Positions 1 through 8,149 of a DNA stretch of 46,601 nucleotides are shown piece by piece. The DNA comes from Leptolyngbya sp. PCC 6406 (GTDB lineage: Bacteria; Cyanobacteriota; Cyanobacteriia; Phormidesmidales; Phormidesmidaceae), in contig NZ_KI913949.1 in assembly GCF_000332095.2 (NCBI RefSeq), forward strand, positions 4,452,627 through 4,499,227, given 5' to 3'. Every line of letters starts with the position of its first letter. The first letter of the stretch is position 1. A model generated the notes under the pieces. It saw only the letters and a list, made by a program, of their open reading frames with translations. It had not been told where the DNA came from and did no database searches. A program made the translations under genes and the position numbers.

Positions 1-509
1 CCCGAAGGGCTTAGGGGTGATGGGGTGATGGGGTGTGAGGGTGATGGGGTGATGGGGTGATGGGGTGTTGGCGAAGCCTGCCCGAAGGGCTTAGGGGTGA
101 TGGGGTGATGGGGTGTGAGGGTGGGGGGTAGATCCCGTAGGGGCGGGTTTAGCTCGTGTCTACTGGGGAATCCCAAATGGGAGGCTCAAAACCCGCCCTA
201 CCCAGTGCCGGGAAATCCAAGATTGAGGTTAATTCCGTAGGGGCAATCCCTTGGCTGTGCTCAAGGAACCTCTTCCTAACATCCCCTCTTGGGAGGGGTG
301 CCCGAAGGGCGGGGTGGGTCAGGGGTGACCGAAGGGCGGGGTGGGTCAGGGGTGACCGAAGGGCGGGGTGGGTCAGGGGTGACCGATATTGGCCCGTGGG
401 GGGTAGGGGCGCGGTTTCCGCGCCCAATGCGGTATTGACTGGGAAATCCAGAATGGGAACCTCAAAACCCGCCCTGCCTAGCGCCGGGGAAATCCGCGAA
501 ATTTATCCC
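1..509. repeat. Gene-free, low-complexity repeat region
   Basis: No convincing gene is present. Bases 1-43 and 81-123 are an 80-bp-spaced direct repeat rich in the octamer GGGGTGAT. Bases 302-382 hold three exact 27-bp tandem units beginning CCGAAGGGCGGGG. Bases 143-206 and a diverged copy near 436-490 belong to the family that also ends the window. Long open frames on both strands here only read through these 3n-long repeats and show no domain. Confidence 0.75.
143..206 (+). repeat. 64-bp dispersed repeat, left copy
   Basis: It is an exact inverted match to 46538-46601 at the other end of the window. A diverged third copy lies around 436-490, sharing CTCAAAACCCGCCCT. It is a dispersed intergenic repeat of unknown nature. 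Confidence 0.85.
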
Positions 510-1499
510 CTAGATATAGCCACCGAGAACAAGTCCTACGAGGGCTAGGAGTAACCGCACCATGATCGCAATATCCACACTGGGTCGGGTCATCAGACGG
601 TAGAGCGCCCAGACCACCGCGCCTACGACGGCTCCCACCAACAGCGGCCAGAGACCAGGGGAGGCTGCCAGCAGTAGCTCCAGGGCTTGGCGGAAGATCG
701 CACCTCCCCCCAACCAAATCATCAAATCCAGGGGCATCAACTGCGATGGCCCCTTTGGGCCGGTCCCTGACCATCGTCCCTCCAATATCGTGGTGAGGGC
801 TTGCCAGAATCCCGTTACAGCGGCGATGGGCTCTGCCCAGAGGATCTGCCATGCCGCCCCACGGCTAGGACTTGGAGATCCTTGTCCCCGCCGCAGGAGG
901 GCTGCCGTTTGGGAAGCATCCCGCTCTTGTTGGTAGAGATCCACAGCGGATTGGGTCAGCAGCATCGTGCCCTGGGGGGTTCTAAACACTCGGGCCACCC
1001 CTGCCTGTTGAATATGGCAAAACTGCTCCACGGGCCAGTGGGTCGCGAGTCCCTGGTGGCGCAATGTCCAGCCCAGACTATCGATACCGCGTTTAAAGGA
1101 CTGAATTTCTACCTCCTGGGCTTGGGCCAACTCATTAATCCGGTGGGCTTGCTCCTCCAGCCGTTGTAGACAGGCCAATGCCTCTGGAGATAGGGCCGGG
1201 GGAACAGCAGCAACCACAGGTTCGGCGGCAGGCTCGGGAGTCGGCGCGGCTGTGGGGGGTGCTTCTTCGGGGGAAATAGGGGCGGAGGTATCTCCCGGAT
1301 AATGGCCGGTCAGATGGGTCGTTCGCTGCCGGAGAGCGGCGACCGTTGCTCCCAGATCGACCTGAGAGGCTGCCCCCTTAGGGAATCCTTGTCGAGGATT
1401 GGCCCACAGCAGTCCCGTTTCACTAGGGGGGGCCTTCTGCTGTAGGGCTTGCATACGCTCATGGAAAGCAGCAGCAAGGGGCGTATCAGATGAAGCCAT
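510..1499 (-). CDS. Hypothetical membrane protein with C-terminal TM segments
   Basis: A 329-residue protein I do not recognise as a named family. The first ~75 residues look soluble. Residues ~75-105 are Pro/Ala/Glu-rich and probably a disordered linker. Residues ~108-140 are a charged helical or coiled-coil stretch (CLQRLEEQAHRINELAQAQE), and ~145-190 look like a small folded domain. The C-terminus (~258-329) carries two or three hydrophobic segments, so it is a tail-anchored inner or thylakoid membrane protein. It is divergent from the MlaE-like gene, with a 267-bp AT-rich gap between them. The composition and continuous frame support a real gene; function cannot be inferred. Confidence 0.7.
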   Translation of the reverse strand: MASSDTPLAAAFHERMQALQQKAPPSETGLLWANPRQGFPKGAASQVDLGATVAALRQRTTHLTGHYPGDTSAPISPEEAPPTAAPTPEPAAEPVVAAVPPALSPEALACLQRLEEQAHRINELAQAQEVEIQSFKRGIDSLGWTLRHQGLATHWPVEQFCHIQQAGVARVFRTPQGTMLLTQSAVDLYQQERDASQTAALLRRGQGSPSPSRGAAWQILWAEPIAAVTGFWQALTTILEGRWSGTGPKGPSQLMPLDLMIWLGGGAIFRQALELLLAASPGLWPLLVGAVVGAVVWALYRLMTRPSVDIAIMVRLLLALVGLVLGGYI

Positions 1500-1766
1500 G
1501 GCATTTACCCATCAGGACAGGGGGACTAAAGGCTAATTAAATACAAATGTACTACAAAAAAACCAAAATGCAACCCTTTTGTTCGTAATGCAGTCTAGAA
1601 ACACCTAGTATTCAGAGGATGGGCCGCTGACTCATTCCGGCTAGGGGCTAGTACACCGCCAGGATGGATGAACGATCGGCAACTTCTCGCTGGGGGATAC
1701 TAAACTCTTGTATTCACCGATCTCGTATCCGTTGAAATTTCTGTTGAAATTTCTCTGAATAAATTT

Positions 1767-2627
1767 ATGATTTACCCTTTTCGGGAAACTTCGCCTGATC
1801 CCCATCGAGAGGAAAAGGCCACTCTCTGGGCTAACCGCGATCGCGGGCTAGCTCGGGTTCCCTTTCTCAGTGTGCGCTCCTGTAGCTACCACATCCTGAT
1901 GGCCTTGGTCTTGGGAGGACAGGTATTGGTCCGGGTACTGCGGGGGCGAGTTCAGCGCCATCGGGTGATGGAGCACATGGTGGCAGCAGGCCCTGGAGCC
2001 CTGGTGCCCGTACTCCTCACCAATTTGTTTGCCGGTATGATTTTTGCCATCCAAACCGCTCGGGAAATGGAGCGCTTTGGGGTATTGCAAGGGTTGGGCG
2101 GTGCTTTTGCCCTGGGATTTTGTCGAGAGCTAGCCCCCATCCTCAGTGCAGCCATCTTGGCGGGGCAAGTGGGCTCAGCCTTTGCCGCCGAAATCGGCAG
2201 TATGAAAATCACGGAGCAAATTGACGCCCTCAAGGTGTTGCGAACCGACCCTATCGACTACCTAGTGGTGCCTCGGGTGTTGGCCTGCTGCATTATGCTG
2301 CCCATACTCACCATGATGGGATTGGTCCTCGCGGTAGGAGGCGGTGCCTTTATTGCCCATCAGCTTTACCACCTGGAGCCATCGGTGTTTATGGAATCTG
2401 TCCAGACCCTCTTGGAACCGGCTGATCTATTGGCGGTGCTGATGAAGTCGGTCATTTTTGGGGCCATGACGGCGTTGTCGGGTTGCTGCTGGGGATTAAC
2501 CACTACCTGTAGTAAAACCCTAGGCCGCGCTGCCACTTCTGCTGTGGTCACCACCTGGGTCTCCCTATTTGTCGTGGATTTCTGTATCACCCTTATGCTG
2601 TTCCAGGGTATCAAGCTGAACTATTAG
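1767..2627 (+). CDS. MlaE/TGD1-family ABC lipid transporter permease
   Basis: This is the integral membrane subunit of an Mla/TGD-type ABC system, which moves phospholipids or related lipids between inner and outer membrane. The family signature is clear: RELAPILSAAILAGQVGSAF, then AAEIGSMKITEQIDALKVL and RTDPIDYLVVPRV (about residues 120-172), with about five hydrophobic segments. The 286-residue length is near normal, but residues 1-40 precede the usual family start, so an internal start is possible; no strong ribosome binding site marks the ATG used here. No MlaF ATPase or MlaD substrate-binding gene is adjacent, as is common in cyanobacteria where these genes are scattered. Confidence 0.9.
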   Translation: MIYPFRETSPDPHREEKATLWANRDRGLARVPFLSVRSCSYHILMALVLGGQVLVRVLRGRVQRHRVMEHMVAAGPGALVPVLLTNLFAGMIFAIQTAREMERFGVLQGLGGAFALGFCRELAPILSAAILAGQVGSAFAAEIGSMKITEQIDALKVLRTDPIDYLVVPRVLACCIMLPILTMMGLVLAVGGGAFIAHQLYHLEPSVFMESVQTLLEPADLLAVLMKSVIFGAMTALSGCCWGLTTTCSKTLGRAATSAVVTTWVSLFVVDFCITLMLFQGIKLNY

Positions 2628-2878
2628 GGGGTGTCAACTCAAAGCGGGACAAATCTCCTGGGGAGGAGTTAGGAGCTAGAATTCAGTACCCTCCTGGATT
2701 CTGACTCCTAACTCCTGAATTCCTCGGACCGCGCCCCTACCCCTTTCTTGAATGCCGTTAGGCTATACACCCCAACATCTCGCCTACCACAAGAGATTGC
2801 CCCTACGGATGGAACTTTGCTTTTATGCAAATCCTTTGTAGTGCCTCTTCTTAGGGACAGGGGTGCTGCTGCTCTTCA
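2628..2878. repeat. Intergenic hairpin repeat
   Basis: GGAGTTAGGAG (2665-2675) pairs with CTCCTAACTCC (2705-2715) and is flanked by related GAATTC-containing arms. This is a type of inverted repeat common between cyanobacterial genes. It lies between convergent genes and may act as a terminator. Nothing else is seen in this gap. Confidence 0.6.
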
Positions 2879-3376
2879 TTACTTCTCTTCAATGTAAAGG
2901 CGATAGCTAGGGGTGTCTTGAGCACGATAGGCCCCTACCCAGATGCGGTAATTGCCGGGGAGCCATTCCCCGCCAATGGCTGGGTCATAGCCGTAGGTGT
3001 CGTCGTTGCACCAAGTTCCCCCTGGACCTGAAATGACTAGGGTGGTGTCTTGGGCGCTTGCCACGCGGATTTCTAGGTTGGGGAACCGATCTTCCAGGGT
3101 GATGCGTTGATGGGGTTCACGGCTGATGTAACCCAGACAGGGGCCTGTGGGGGTGGTGCTAACACCGACAATGGAGACCGCTGAATGGGGACCGCCCCCC
3201 TGCCCTCGCAGAATGGTGGGGTTGGGTGAGAAGCCCGATCCCAAGGACAATGATTGAGACTCGTTTGCGATCGCAGTTCCTGTTAGGGCTGCGATCGCGG
3301 CCAGCAGCCCCAGCCCTCGGCCCCCCCAACGGCAGGCCATCATAGCGGTATCGCGACTATAGCTTTGTCCCATCAT
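2879..3376 (-). CDS. Secreted protein, PPC-like beta domain
   Basis: A 165-residue exported protein. The start is set by GGAGGA about 10 nt upstream of tandem ATGs (3376/3373); the frame is open further upstream but only through a short tandem repeat. The N-terminus has a signal peptide: charged start, hydrophobic GLGLLAAIAALTGTAIA, likely cleavage near ANE. The rest is probably beta-sandwich, with the pattern SGPGGTWCNDDTYGYDP followed by GEWLPGNYRIWVGAYRA and a terminal YRLYI strand. This resembles small PPC-like extracellular domains whose members often have a GG-x-WC-DD motif. Single Cys residues may form a disulfide. Substrate and role are unknown. Confidence 0.65.
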   Translation of the reverse strand: MMGQSYSRDTAMMACRWGGRGLGLLAAIAALTGTAIANESQSLSLGSGFSPNPTILRGQGGGPHSAVSIVGVSTTPTGPCLGYISREPHQRITLEDRFPNLEIRVASAQDTTLVISGPGGTWCNDDTYGYDPAIGGEWLPGNYRIWVGAYRAQDTPSYRLYIEEK

Positions 3377-3481
3377 CACAAAATTGTCCTCCGACACGAC
3401 AATGGCAAAGAGACATCGACTGGTGTCTATATCTGCATGGTGCCACAGTCCCCCCAGATGAAAGGCGTGGCGAAAAGTTCC

Positions 3482-3541
3482 AAGGCCCACAGTGCTAAGG
3501 CCCACAGTTGCAAGGCCCACAATGCTAAGGTCCACAGTTGC
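3482..3541. repeat. 4 x 15-bp tandem repeat
   Basis: Four consecutive 15-bp units start at 3482, 3497, 3512 and 3527 with core AAGGCCCACA; units 1/3 and 2/4 are most alike. They lie upstream of the secreted protein gene. The 3n length keeps a frame open and artificially extends that gene upstream. Confidence 0.85.
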
Positions 3542-3671
3542 AGCGTCAAAAATAGCCAAGGCATAGGAAGCGCGTCCCCATGCCCTGACCCAGAAGATTG
3601 TTCAATAGTGGAATAGGCTAATGGCCTATAGCTTTCAGCAGAATAGGCTGCTCTTTGGATCGTGAAAGACG

Positions 3672-4022
3672 CTAACGCCCGGTGGCTCCCGGCAGAATGG
3701 GCTGCTCCACCGATTGACGGAAACTCTCCACATCATTTTCGTCGTAGCCAATAGGGAGAATCGCGACCACATTCTCGTGGGGGCGGGGAATGATCACCCA
3801 GGTTTCTAGAATACCGCCAGGGGCATTCTCTGCCGCTGCTACCCCGGCTTCCATCGCCGCCTTCACCTCTGAAACGTCGCCGCGAATATTCACGACAAAC
3901 CGAGCACTCCCGGCCCGAATGTAGCCCACCAAGGTCACGCGCCCCGCCTTGACCATGGCATCCGCCGCCGCAAGTACGGGGGGAAACCCTCTTGTCTCTA
4001 GGGAGCCCACTGCCTGTGCCAT
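3672..4022 (-). CDS. ccmK: Carboxysome shell hexamer protein, CcmK3/CcmK4 type
   Basis: A single-domain bacterial microcompartment (BMC, Pfam00936) shell protein of 116 residues that forms hexameric tiles of the beta-carboxysome facet. The canonical N-terminus AVGSLETRGFPPVLAAADAM and the following KAGRVTLV are intact. The pore-loop region is RAGSAR, as in CcmK3/CcmK4, not the K-I-G-S loop of CcmK1/CcmK2, so pore properties probably differ from the main shell proteins. The tail after ETWVIIPRPHENV is somewhat extended. It stands alone, away from a ccmKLMNO cluster, which fits a satellite ccmK locus, but no second ccmK is adjacent although CcmK3 and CcmK4 are usually paired. Confidence 0.93.
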   Translation of the reverse strand: MAQAVGSLETRGFPPVLAAADAMVKAGRVTLVGYIRAGSARFVVNIRGDVSEVKAAMEAGVAAAENAPGGILETWVIIPRPHENVVAILPIGYDENDVESFRQSVEQPILPGATGR

Positions 4023-4193
4023 TGCCGATCTCTCCTAAGTCCTGAATAAATCCTTCGGTGCAAGCTTTATTGTATGAGTCTGGGGAGCATCCGCCGCGAT
4101 CGCAGTCTGCTTTGTTGCCTTCCCGCTAAATCTTCACCTTCCGTCAGCCTTGTTCACAGCCCAGATCCATGAATCCACCGATCCAAATGCTCT

Positions 4194-4299
4194 TATAGCG
4201 GTTCCCTAATGGATGAGGTACAGCTCAACTTGATGGCAATTCGGGGAACAAGGGGCTTAAGCCCCTTGCCTGTACTTAACCCGAGTGAGAACCGCTATA
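4194..4299. mobile_element. MITE-like element with 11-bp terminal inverted repeats
   Basis: TATAGCGGTTC (4194-4204) and its exact reverse complement GAACCGCTATA (4289-4299) bound a 106-bp element. Inside is a palindrome AAGGGGCTTAAGCCCCTT. TA at both ends fits an IS630/Tc1-type MITE. It fills most of the gap between ccmK and the psbA terminator. Confidence 0.7.
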
Positions 4300-4325
4300 T
4301 ATCCCCAGGTTCAAATTCATAACGC

Positions 4326-4354
4326 AAAAAAGCGCCCCCTCGGGGGCGCTTTTT
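4326..4354. terminator. Rho-independent terminator of psbA (bidirectional form)
   Basis: AAAAAGCGCCCC, a short CTCG loop and GGGGCGCTTTTT form a GC-rich hairpin with T runs on both strands. It lies about 25 nt beyond the psbA stop codon and is read on the minus strand. Confidence 0.9.
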
Positions 4355-4376
4355 AAGTCATGGACTGAGTCAGAGA

Positions 4377-5438
4377 CTAGCCGATGATTTCAGGAGCCTG
4401 AGCCGCAGCCAAGTCCAGAGGGAAGTTGTGAGCATTGCGCTCGTGCATCACTTCCATACCCAGGTTGGCGCGGTTGATTACGTCAGCCCAGGTGCCAATC
4501 ACACGACCCTGAGAGTCGAGGACAGACTGGTTGAAGTTGAACCCGTTCAGGTTGAACGCCATGGTGCTGATACCCAAGGAGGTGAACCAGATGCCGATGA
4601 CGGGCCATGCACCTAAGAAGAAGTGCAAGGAACGGCTGTTGTTGAAGCTGGCGTATTGGAAGATCAAACGACCGAAGTAGCCATGGGCGGCAACGATGTT
4701 GTAGGTCTCTTCTTCTTGGCCAAACTTGTAGCCGTAGTTCTGAGATTCGGTTTCGGTGGTCTCACGCACTAGGCTGGAGGTCACCAAGGAACCGTGCATG
4801 GCGGAGAATAGGGAACCACCGAATACACCCGCTACACCCAACATGTGGAAGGGGTGCATCAGAATGTTGTGCTCTGCTTGGAACACCAACATGAAGTTGA
4901 AGGTGCCGGAGATACCCAGGGGCATACCGTCGGAGAAGGAGCCTTGACCCAAGGGATAGATCAGGAACACTGCGGAAGCCGCTGCTACGGGAGCAGAGTA
5001 GGCGACGCAGATCCAGGGGCGCATTCCTAGGCGGTAGCTCAGTTCCCATTCACGACCCATGTAGCAGAAGACGCCGATGAGGAAGTGGAAGATGACGAAC
5101 TGGTAGGGGCCACCGTTGTACAGCCACTCATCTAGGGAGGCAGCTTCCCAGATGGGGTAGAAGTGCAGGCCAATGGCGTTGGAGGAGGGAACAACAGCTC
5201 CGGAGATGATGTTGTTGCCATACATCAGGGACCCGGCGACGGGCTCACGGATGCCATCGATGTCTACGGGGGGAGCCGCGATGAAGGCGATGACGAAGCA
5301 GGTGGTGGCAGCGAGCAGGGTGGGGATCATCAACACGCCGAACCAGCCAATGTATAGGCGGTTTTCGGTGCTGGTCACCCACTGACAGAACTGCTCCCAC
5401 AGGGAAGCGCTTTCGCGCTGCTGTAGTGTCGTTGTCAT
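4377..5438 (-). CDS. psbA: Photosystem II reaction-centre protein D1
   Basis: D1 of the PSII reaction centre, binding P680, pheophytin, QB and the Mn4CaO5 cluster in the thylakoid membrane. The start [17 protein letters not shown] follows TAAGGA 10 nt upstream. All key residues are at standard numbers: Y161 (TyrZ), D170, E189, H190, H198, H215, S264, H272, H332, E333, H337, D342 and A344, the processing site. Residue 130 is Glu, as in the high-light D1:2/PsbA3 form, not Gln. The tail after A344 is only nine residues (AAQAPEIIG) instead of about 16, giving 353 residues as in chloroplasts. Own promoter and terminator are visible. Other psbA copies are expected elsewhere. Confidence 0.99.
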   Translation of the reverse strand: MTTTLQQRESASLWEQFCQWVTSTENRLYIGWFGVLMIPTLLAATTCFVIAFIAAPPVDIDGIREPVAGSLMYGNNIISGAVVPSSNAIGLHFYPIWEAASLDEWLYNGGPYQFVIFHFLIGVFCYMGREWELSYRLGMRPWICVAYSAPVAAASAVFLIYPLGQGSFSDGMPLGISGTFNFMLVFQAEHNILMHPFHMLGVAGVFGGSLFSAMHGSLVTSSLVRETTETESQNYGYKFGQEEETYNIVAAHGYFGRLIFQYASFNNSRSLHFFLGAWPVIGIWFTSLGISTMAFNLNGFNFNQSVLDSQGRVIGTWADVINRANLGMEVMHERNAHNFPLDLAAAQAPEIIG

Positions 5439-5506
5439 GATGAATGATTCCTTACGGAAAGTTGTGAATGTATTTACAAGGTCGGAATTCCGCCCCTGTG
5501 TTGACA

Positions 5507-5535
5507 ATATTAACGAAGATGCTGAGTTTTGTAAA
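5507..5535 (-). promoter_or_regulatory. psbA promoter
   Basis: Read on the minus strand: -35 TTTACA (5530-5535), a 17-nt spacer, -10 TAATAT (5507-5512). This is a textbook group-1 sigma-type promoter, about 70 nt upstream of the psbA ATG, leaving a 5' leader of roughly 60 nt. Position and spacing make it convincing; the start point itself is inferred. Confidence 0.8.
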
Positions 5536-5775
5536 GGAATCCTCAGGTGAGTCTCACATGGGGTCTCGCTCTATTGGCCTGTCAAATCTCCCTGAAGGAA
5601 GGGGTTTCAGATGATCGAGGCTACGGAGGAAATGGGTAGATGCGATCGCGAATATTTCTTTGACGGCTATAAGATTTACAGTTCTCCACAGGTTTTGGGG
5701 CGTTAACCTGAGAGCATCGTTCCCCAGTCCTACATATTTGCCCTGCCCTAGATTTCCGGCTGAGACAACATCGCC

Positions 5776-6777
5776 ATGCCCTCGACCCCCCGTCGCTTGG
5801 TCACCTACAGCCCCGCCATTACCCTGGTGCCCACCTATGAATGTTTCAATCGCTGCCAATACTGCAACTTCCGGGTGGACCCAGGGCAGGATGTCTGGCT
5901 TTCTGAAAATGATGCTCGGGCACAATTGCAAAAAGCGCGATCGCAGGGCGCAATTGAAGCTCTCATCCTGAGTGGAGAGGTCCACCCCGCCAGTACCCGT
6001 CGTGCCCCTTGGCTTCAGCACATCTACCGCCTGTGCGAACTGGCGTTGGCGATAGGGCTGCTGCCCCACACCAATGTCGGGCCTTTGAGCCGAGAAGAAA
6101 TGGCCCAACTCCAGCAGGTCAATGTCTCTATGGGGCTGATGGTGGAGCAGGTGACCCCCCGCCTTTTACAGGGGGTTCATCGCCATGCCCCCAGCAAGGA
6201 TCCAGACCTACGACTAGAACAGTTGGAGCAGGCAGGGCGATTGGGGATTCCCTTCACTACGGGGTTGCTGTTGGGGATTGGGGAAACAGTGGCGAATCAG
6301 GACGATACCTTAACGGCGATCGCCTGCTGTCATCACCGCTGGGGCCATATTCAAGAGGTGATTTTGCAGCCCTACCAGCCCGGTCACCAAGATACCCATG
6401 AGCCGATGGGCTATGGGGCGGCGGCTCTGGTAGCGGCGATTGCCCGCGCCCGTGCCCTATTACCCGATGACATCACGCTGCAAGTGCCCCCCAATCTGTT
6501 GTCTTCCTCCCAGTTTCTGATTGCTGCCCTCGCAGCGGGAGCCCGCGACCTAGGCGGTATTGGCCCCATTGATGAGGTCAATCCTGACCATCCCCACCCC
6601 ACCATTGCGGCCTTGGCCCAAGATCTTGACGCCGCTGGCTGGCAGATCCAGCCCCGGCTACCGGTCTACCCTGCCTATGATGGTTGGCTAAACCCGGCCC
6701 TAGGCCAAAGGGTCCGGCAATGGCGACAACACATCGCAACAAAGACCTCCGAGGTTTTGAAAACCTCGGAGGTCTAG
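5776..6777 (+). CDS. cofG: 7,8-didemethyl-8-hydroxy-5-deazariboflavin synthase subunit CofG
   Basis: Radical SAM half of FO synthase. With CofH it builds the deazaflavin FO, used by cyanobacteria mainly as a photolyase antenna. The radical-SAM cluster motif CFNRCQYC (CxxxCxxC) is at about residues 24-31, after the family start TYSPAITLVPTYE. LILSGEVHP, HTNVGPLS, SMGLMVEQV and FTTGLLLGIGET are further CofG-like blocks. Its 333 residues are near normal. The last ten residues (TSEVLKTSEV) and the stop codon are encoded inside a perfect palindrome (6743-6775), so the tail is not ancestral. No cofH is seen here. It is divergent from psbA, with 337 bp between them. Confidence 0.95.
   Translation: MPSTPRRLVTYSPAITLVPTYECFNRCQYCNFRVDPGQDVWLSENDARAQLQKARSQGAIEALILSGEVHPASTRRAPWLQHIYRLCELALAIGLLPHTNVGPLSREEMAQLQQVNVSMGLMVEQVTPRLLQGVHRHAPSKDPDLRLEQLEQAGRLGIPFTTGLLLGIGETVANQDDTLTAIACCHHRWGHIQEVILQPYQPGHQDTHEPMGYGAAALVAAIARARALLPDDITLQVPPNLLSSSQFLIAALAAGARDLGGIGPIDEVNPDHPHPTIAALAQDLDAAGWQIQPRLPVYPAYDGWLNPALGQRVRQWRQHIATKTSEVLKTSEV
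6743..6775. repeat. 33-bp perfect palindrome spanning the cofG 3' end
   Basis: AGACCTCCGAGGTTTT (6743-6758), one G, then AAAACCTCGGAGGTCT (6760-6775). The 16-bp stem includes most of the cofG stop codon. Similar palindromes recur in many cyanobacterial genomes. It could terminate cofG transcription and has become coding. Confidence 0.85.
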
Positions 6778-6799
6778 ACCCGGAAAGGGTTTGCAGTTT

Positions 6800-6906
6800 G
6801 TAGGATGCGTTAGCGAAGCGTAACGCATCATTGCTGGTTTTCCCGGCTGGTTTTCCCGGCTGGTTTTCTGGTTGATGCGTTACGGCTAGCGCCTAACGCA
6901 TCCTAC
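6800..6906. repeat. GTAGGATGCGTTA inverted repeat, copy 1
   Basis: The outer arms GTAGGATGCGTTAGCGAAGC and GCTAGCGCCTAACGCATCCTAC are inverted. Each arm is itself a hairpin (GCGTTAGCGAAGCGTAACGC). The spacer holds TGGTTTTCCCGGC repeats. This is a REP/BIME-like intergenic element, the first of five in the window. Confidence 0.85.
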
Positions 6907-6924
6907 GGAACACTGGGAACGAGA

Positions 6925-7095
6925 CTATTCGACAAATTCTGTTTCTTCGCCTTCTATCATGGCTTGAGCTAGACCCACTTCTTCTAGGGCATCGAGAACA
7001 ATGTCATAAAAGATTTCACGCTTTTGTTGCAGTAGTTCGACGAGTACTTCAGTTAGAAGTTGTTTGGTCTTTTCGTCATCAAGAATGAGTTGCAT
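6925..7095 (-). CDS. Small acidic protein, antitoxin-like
   Basis: A 56-residue protein starting MQLILDDEKTKQLL and ending EEVGLAQAMIEGEETEFVE. It is helical and acidic. The pattern of an amphipathic helix, then a helix ending in L-A-x-A-I/M-x-E-G-x-x-x-E-F/L-V, is frequent in small cyanobacterial antitoxin-like proteins that partner RelE/ParE or PIN toxins. No toxin gene is adjacent, so it would be an orphan. No Shine-Dalgarno is seen. It sits between repeats on both sides in an accessory block. Assignment as an antitoxin is inference from pattern only. Confidence 0.5.
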   Translation of the reverse strand: MQLILDDEKTKQLLTEVLVELLQQKREIFYDIVLDALEEVGLAQAMIEGEETEFVE

Positions 7096-7465
7096 AGGAG
7101 GTGCTGATGGGCGGTGCCTATCAGGTTAGTGGATTTTACCCCTGGTGGGCGTTCTGGGTGACGCGATCGCGATCGCGGTAGAGGTGTGTGCCCTGGTGCC
7201 CCGGCAGAGTCACCTGAGGAGTTCCCAGCCGGAGGCTAGGAACCAGGAAATGGGAGGCGGGGGTGCAAAGGGGACGGGTTCCTAGGAACAGCCTGGTTGG
7301 GTGGGGAAGATTGGGGATGAGGAACCCGTCCCCTGGCTGGGCGCAGCAGGAAAGGGTTGGTTAAGCTGGCAAGGACAAGCGATCCTGTACAGGGGACACA
7401 GGGGACTGGCTGGGCGCAGCAGGAAAGGGTTGGTTAAGCTGGGTCGCCCTACGGTTGACCCAAGC
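7096..7465. repeat. Gene-free cluster of hairpins and direct repeats
   Basis: GTTCCCAGCC/GGCTAGGAAC is a hairpin at 7221-7243, with a second copy at 7994-8016. GGGGACGGGTTCCT (7270-7283) pairs with AGGAACCCGTCCCC (7320-7333). A 37-bp direct repeat beginning CTGGCTGGGCGCAGC occurs at 7333-7369 and 7406-7442. No gene is recognised here. Confidence 0.75.
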
Positions 7466-7738
7466 CTACGGGGGAGGGGGGAGGGCGTTGAGTCGTCCTT
7501 GGAGGGGTTCGTATTCGTCTTCGAGGAGCCAGGTTTCGGCTTCTTGGTAGGTGGCGCTGCTGAAGATGAGTTTGTGGTTTTCTGCTGGGTTGTGGATGCG
7601 GCAGGTGCCGGTCTTTTCGCCGAGAAGGAGCAAGATGTAGGGGGGCGAGAGGAAGGGGTCGATCCAGACTTCGAGGAAGTCCCAGTCGGGTTTAGCTGGG
7701 GCGAGATCTTGGGATGACGTGGTATCGGTTTCCTGCAT
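7466..7738 (-). CDS. Conserved small hypothetical protein
   Basis: A 90-residue protein. GGAGAG lies about 10 nt before the ATG, which supports the start. After a polar 17-residue head comes DWDFLEVWIDPFLSPPYILL, then a beta-rich stretch with GTCRIHNPAENHKLIF and a helix YQEAETWLLEDEYEPLQGRL. The block order strand-strand-helix with a W/E-rich finish looks like a folded single domain, and I believe similar small proteins occur across cyanobacteria. No catalytic motif is visible. It stands alone between repeat clusters. The opposite-strand frame covering it is rejected as a shadow. Confidence 0.6.
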   Translation of the reverse strand: MQETDTTSSQDLAPAKPDWDFLEVWIDPFLSPPYILLLLGEKTGTCRIHNPAENHKLIFSSATYQEAETWLLEDEYEPLQGRLNALPPPP

Positions 7739-7803
7739 TGATTTTTATCTCTCCATAAAACAGGGGTGTGATGGAGCGATCGGCTAGGAGCCAGGGTGGA
7801 TTT

Positions 7804-7897
7804 GTAGGATGCGTTAGCGAAGCGTAACGCATGGTTGCTGGTTTGCTGGGCTGGGCTGCGGGTTGATGCGTTACGGCTAGCGCCTAACGCATCCTAC
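7804..7897. repeat. GTAGGATGCGTTA inverted repeat, copy 2
   Basis: Same arms as copy 1 (6800-6906) with a shorter spacer rich in GGCTGGGCTGC. It is followed to 8016 by further hairpins (GGTGCCCTGGGC, GGAGGCGGAGCCGCC and the GTTCCCAGCC hairpin). Confidence 0.85.
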
Positions 7898-8028
7898 GGA
7901 AGGCTGGATTCCCTCTGGTGCCCTGGGCTCTGCCTGGGCACTAGACCGGGAGGCTCTGCCTCTGGGGCTCTGGAGGCGGAGCCGCCAATGGGGGTTCCCA
8001 GCCGGAGGCTAGGAACCAGGGTCAAAGG

Positions 8029-8145
8029 CTAAGCGCTGGCGGCATCGGCTTGGATGCGGGTGAGGATGGCTTGGACGGTAGCGGCATGGGGGGAGCCGAT
8101 GCGCTGGAAGATGGCGAGGGACTTTTGCAGATAGGGGAGGGCTGG
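8029..8145 (-). pseudogene. 3' fragment of a TPR-protein gene
   Basis: The minus strand reads ...YLQKSLAIFQRIGSPHAAT... ending TRIQADAASA-stop at 8029. This closely parallels the C-terminus of the neighbouring TPR gene (QLQESVTIYEKIGSPDAAG). It has no start of its own and breaks off at the 8150-8213 inverted repeat. It is best read as the remnant of a duplicated or earlier TPR gene end. Confidence 0.65.
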
Positions 8146-8149
8146 GAAA

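Noticed and set aside
156-548. Open frame of 130 codons in the 5' repeat region
   Set aside because: It only reads through 27-bp tandem repeats (RAGWVRGD units); repeats with a length divisible by three keep any frame open.
7301-7717. Plus-strand frame opposite the conserved small gene
   Set aside because: Low-complexity Val/Gly/Glu composition, antisense to a better gene with a ribosome binding site.
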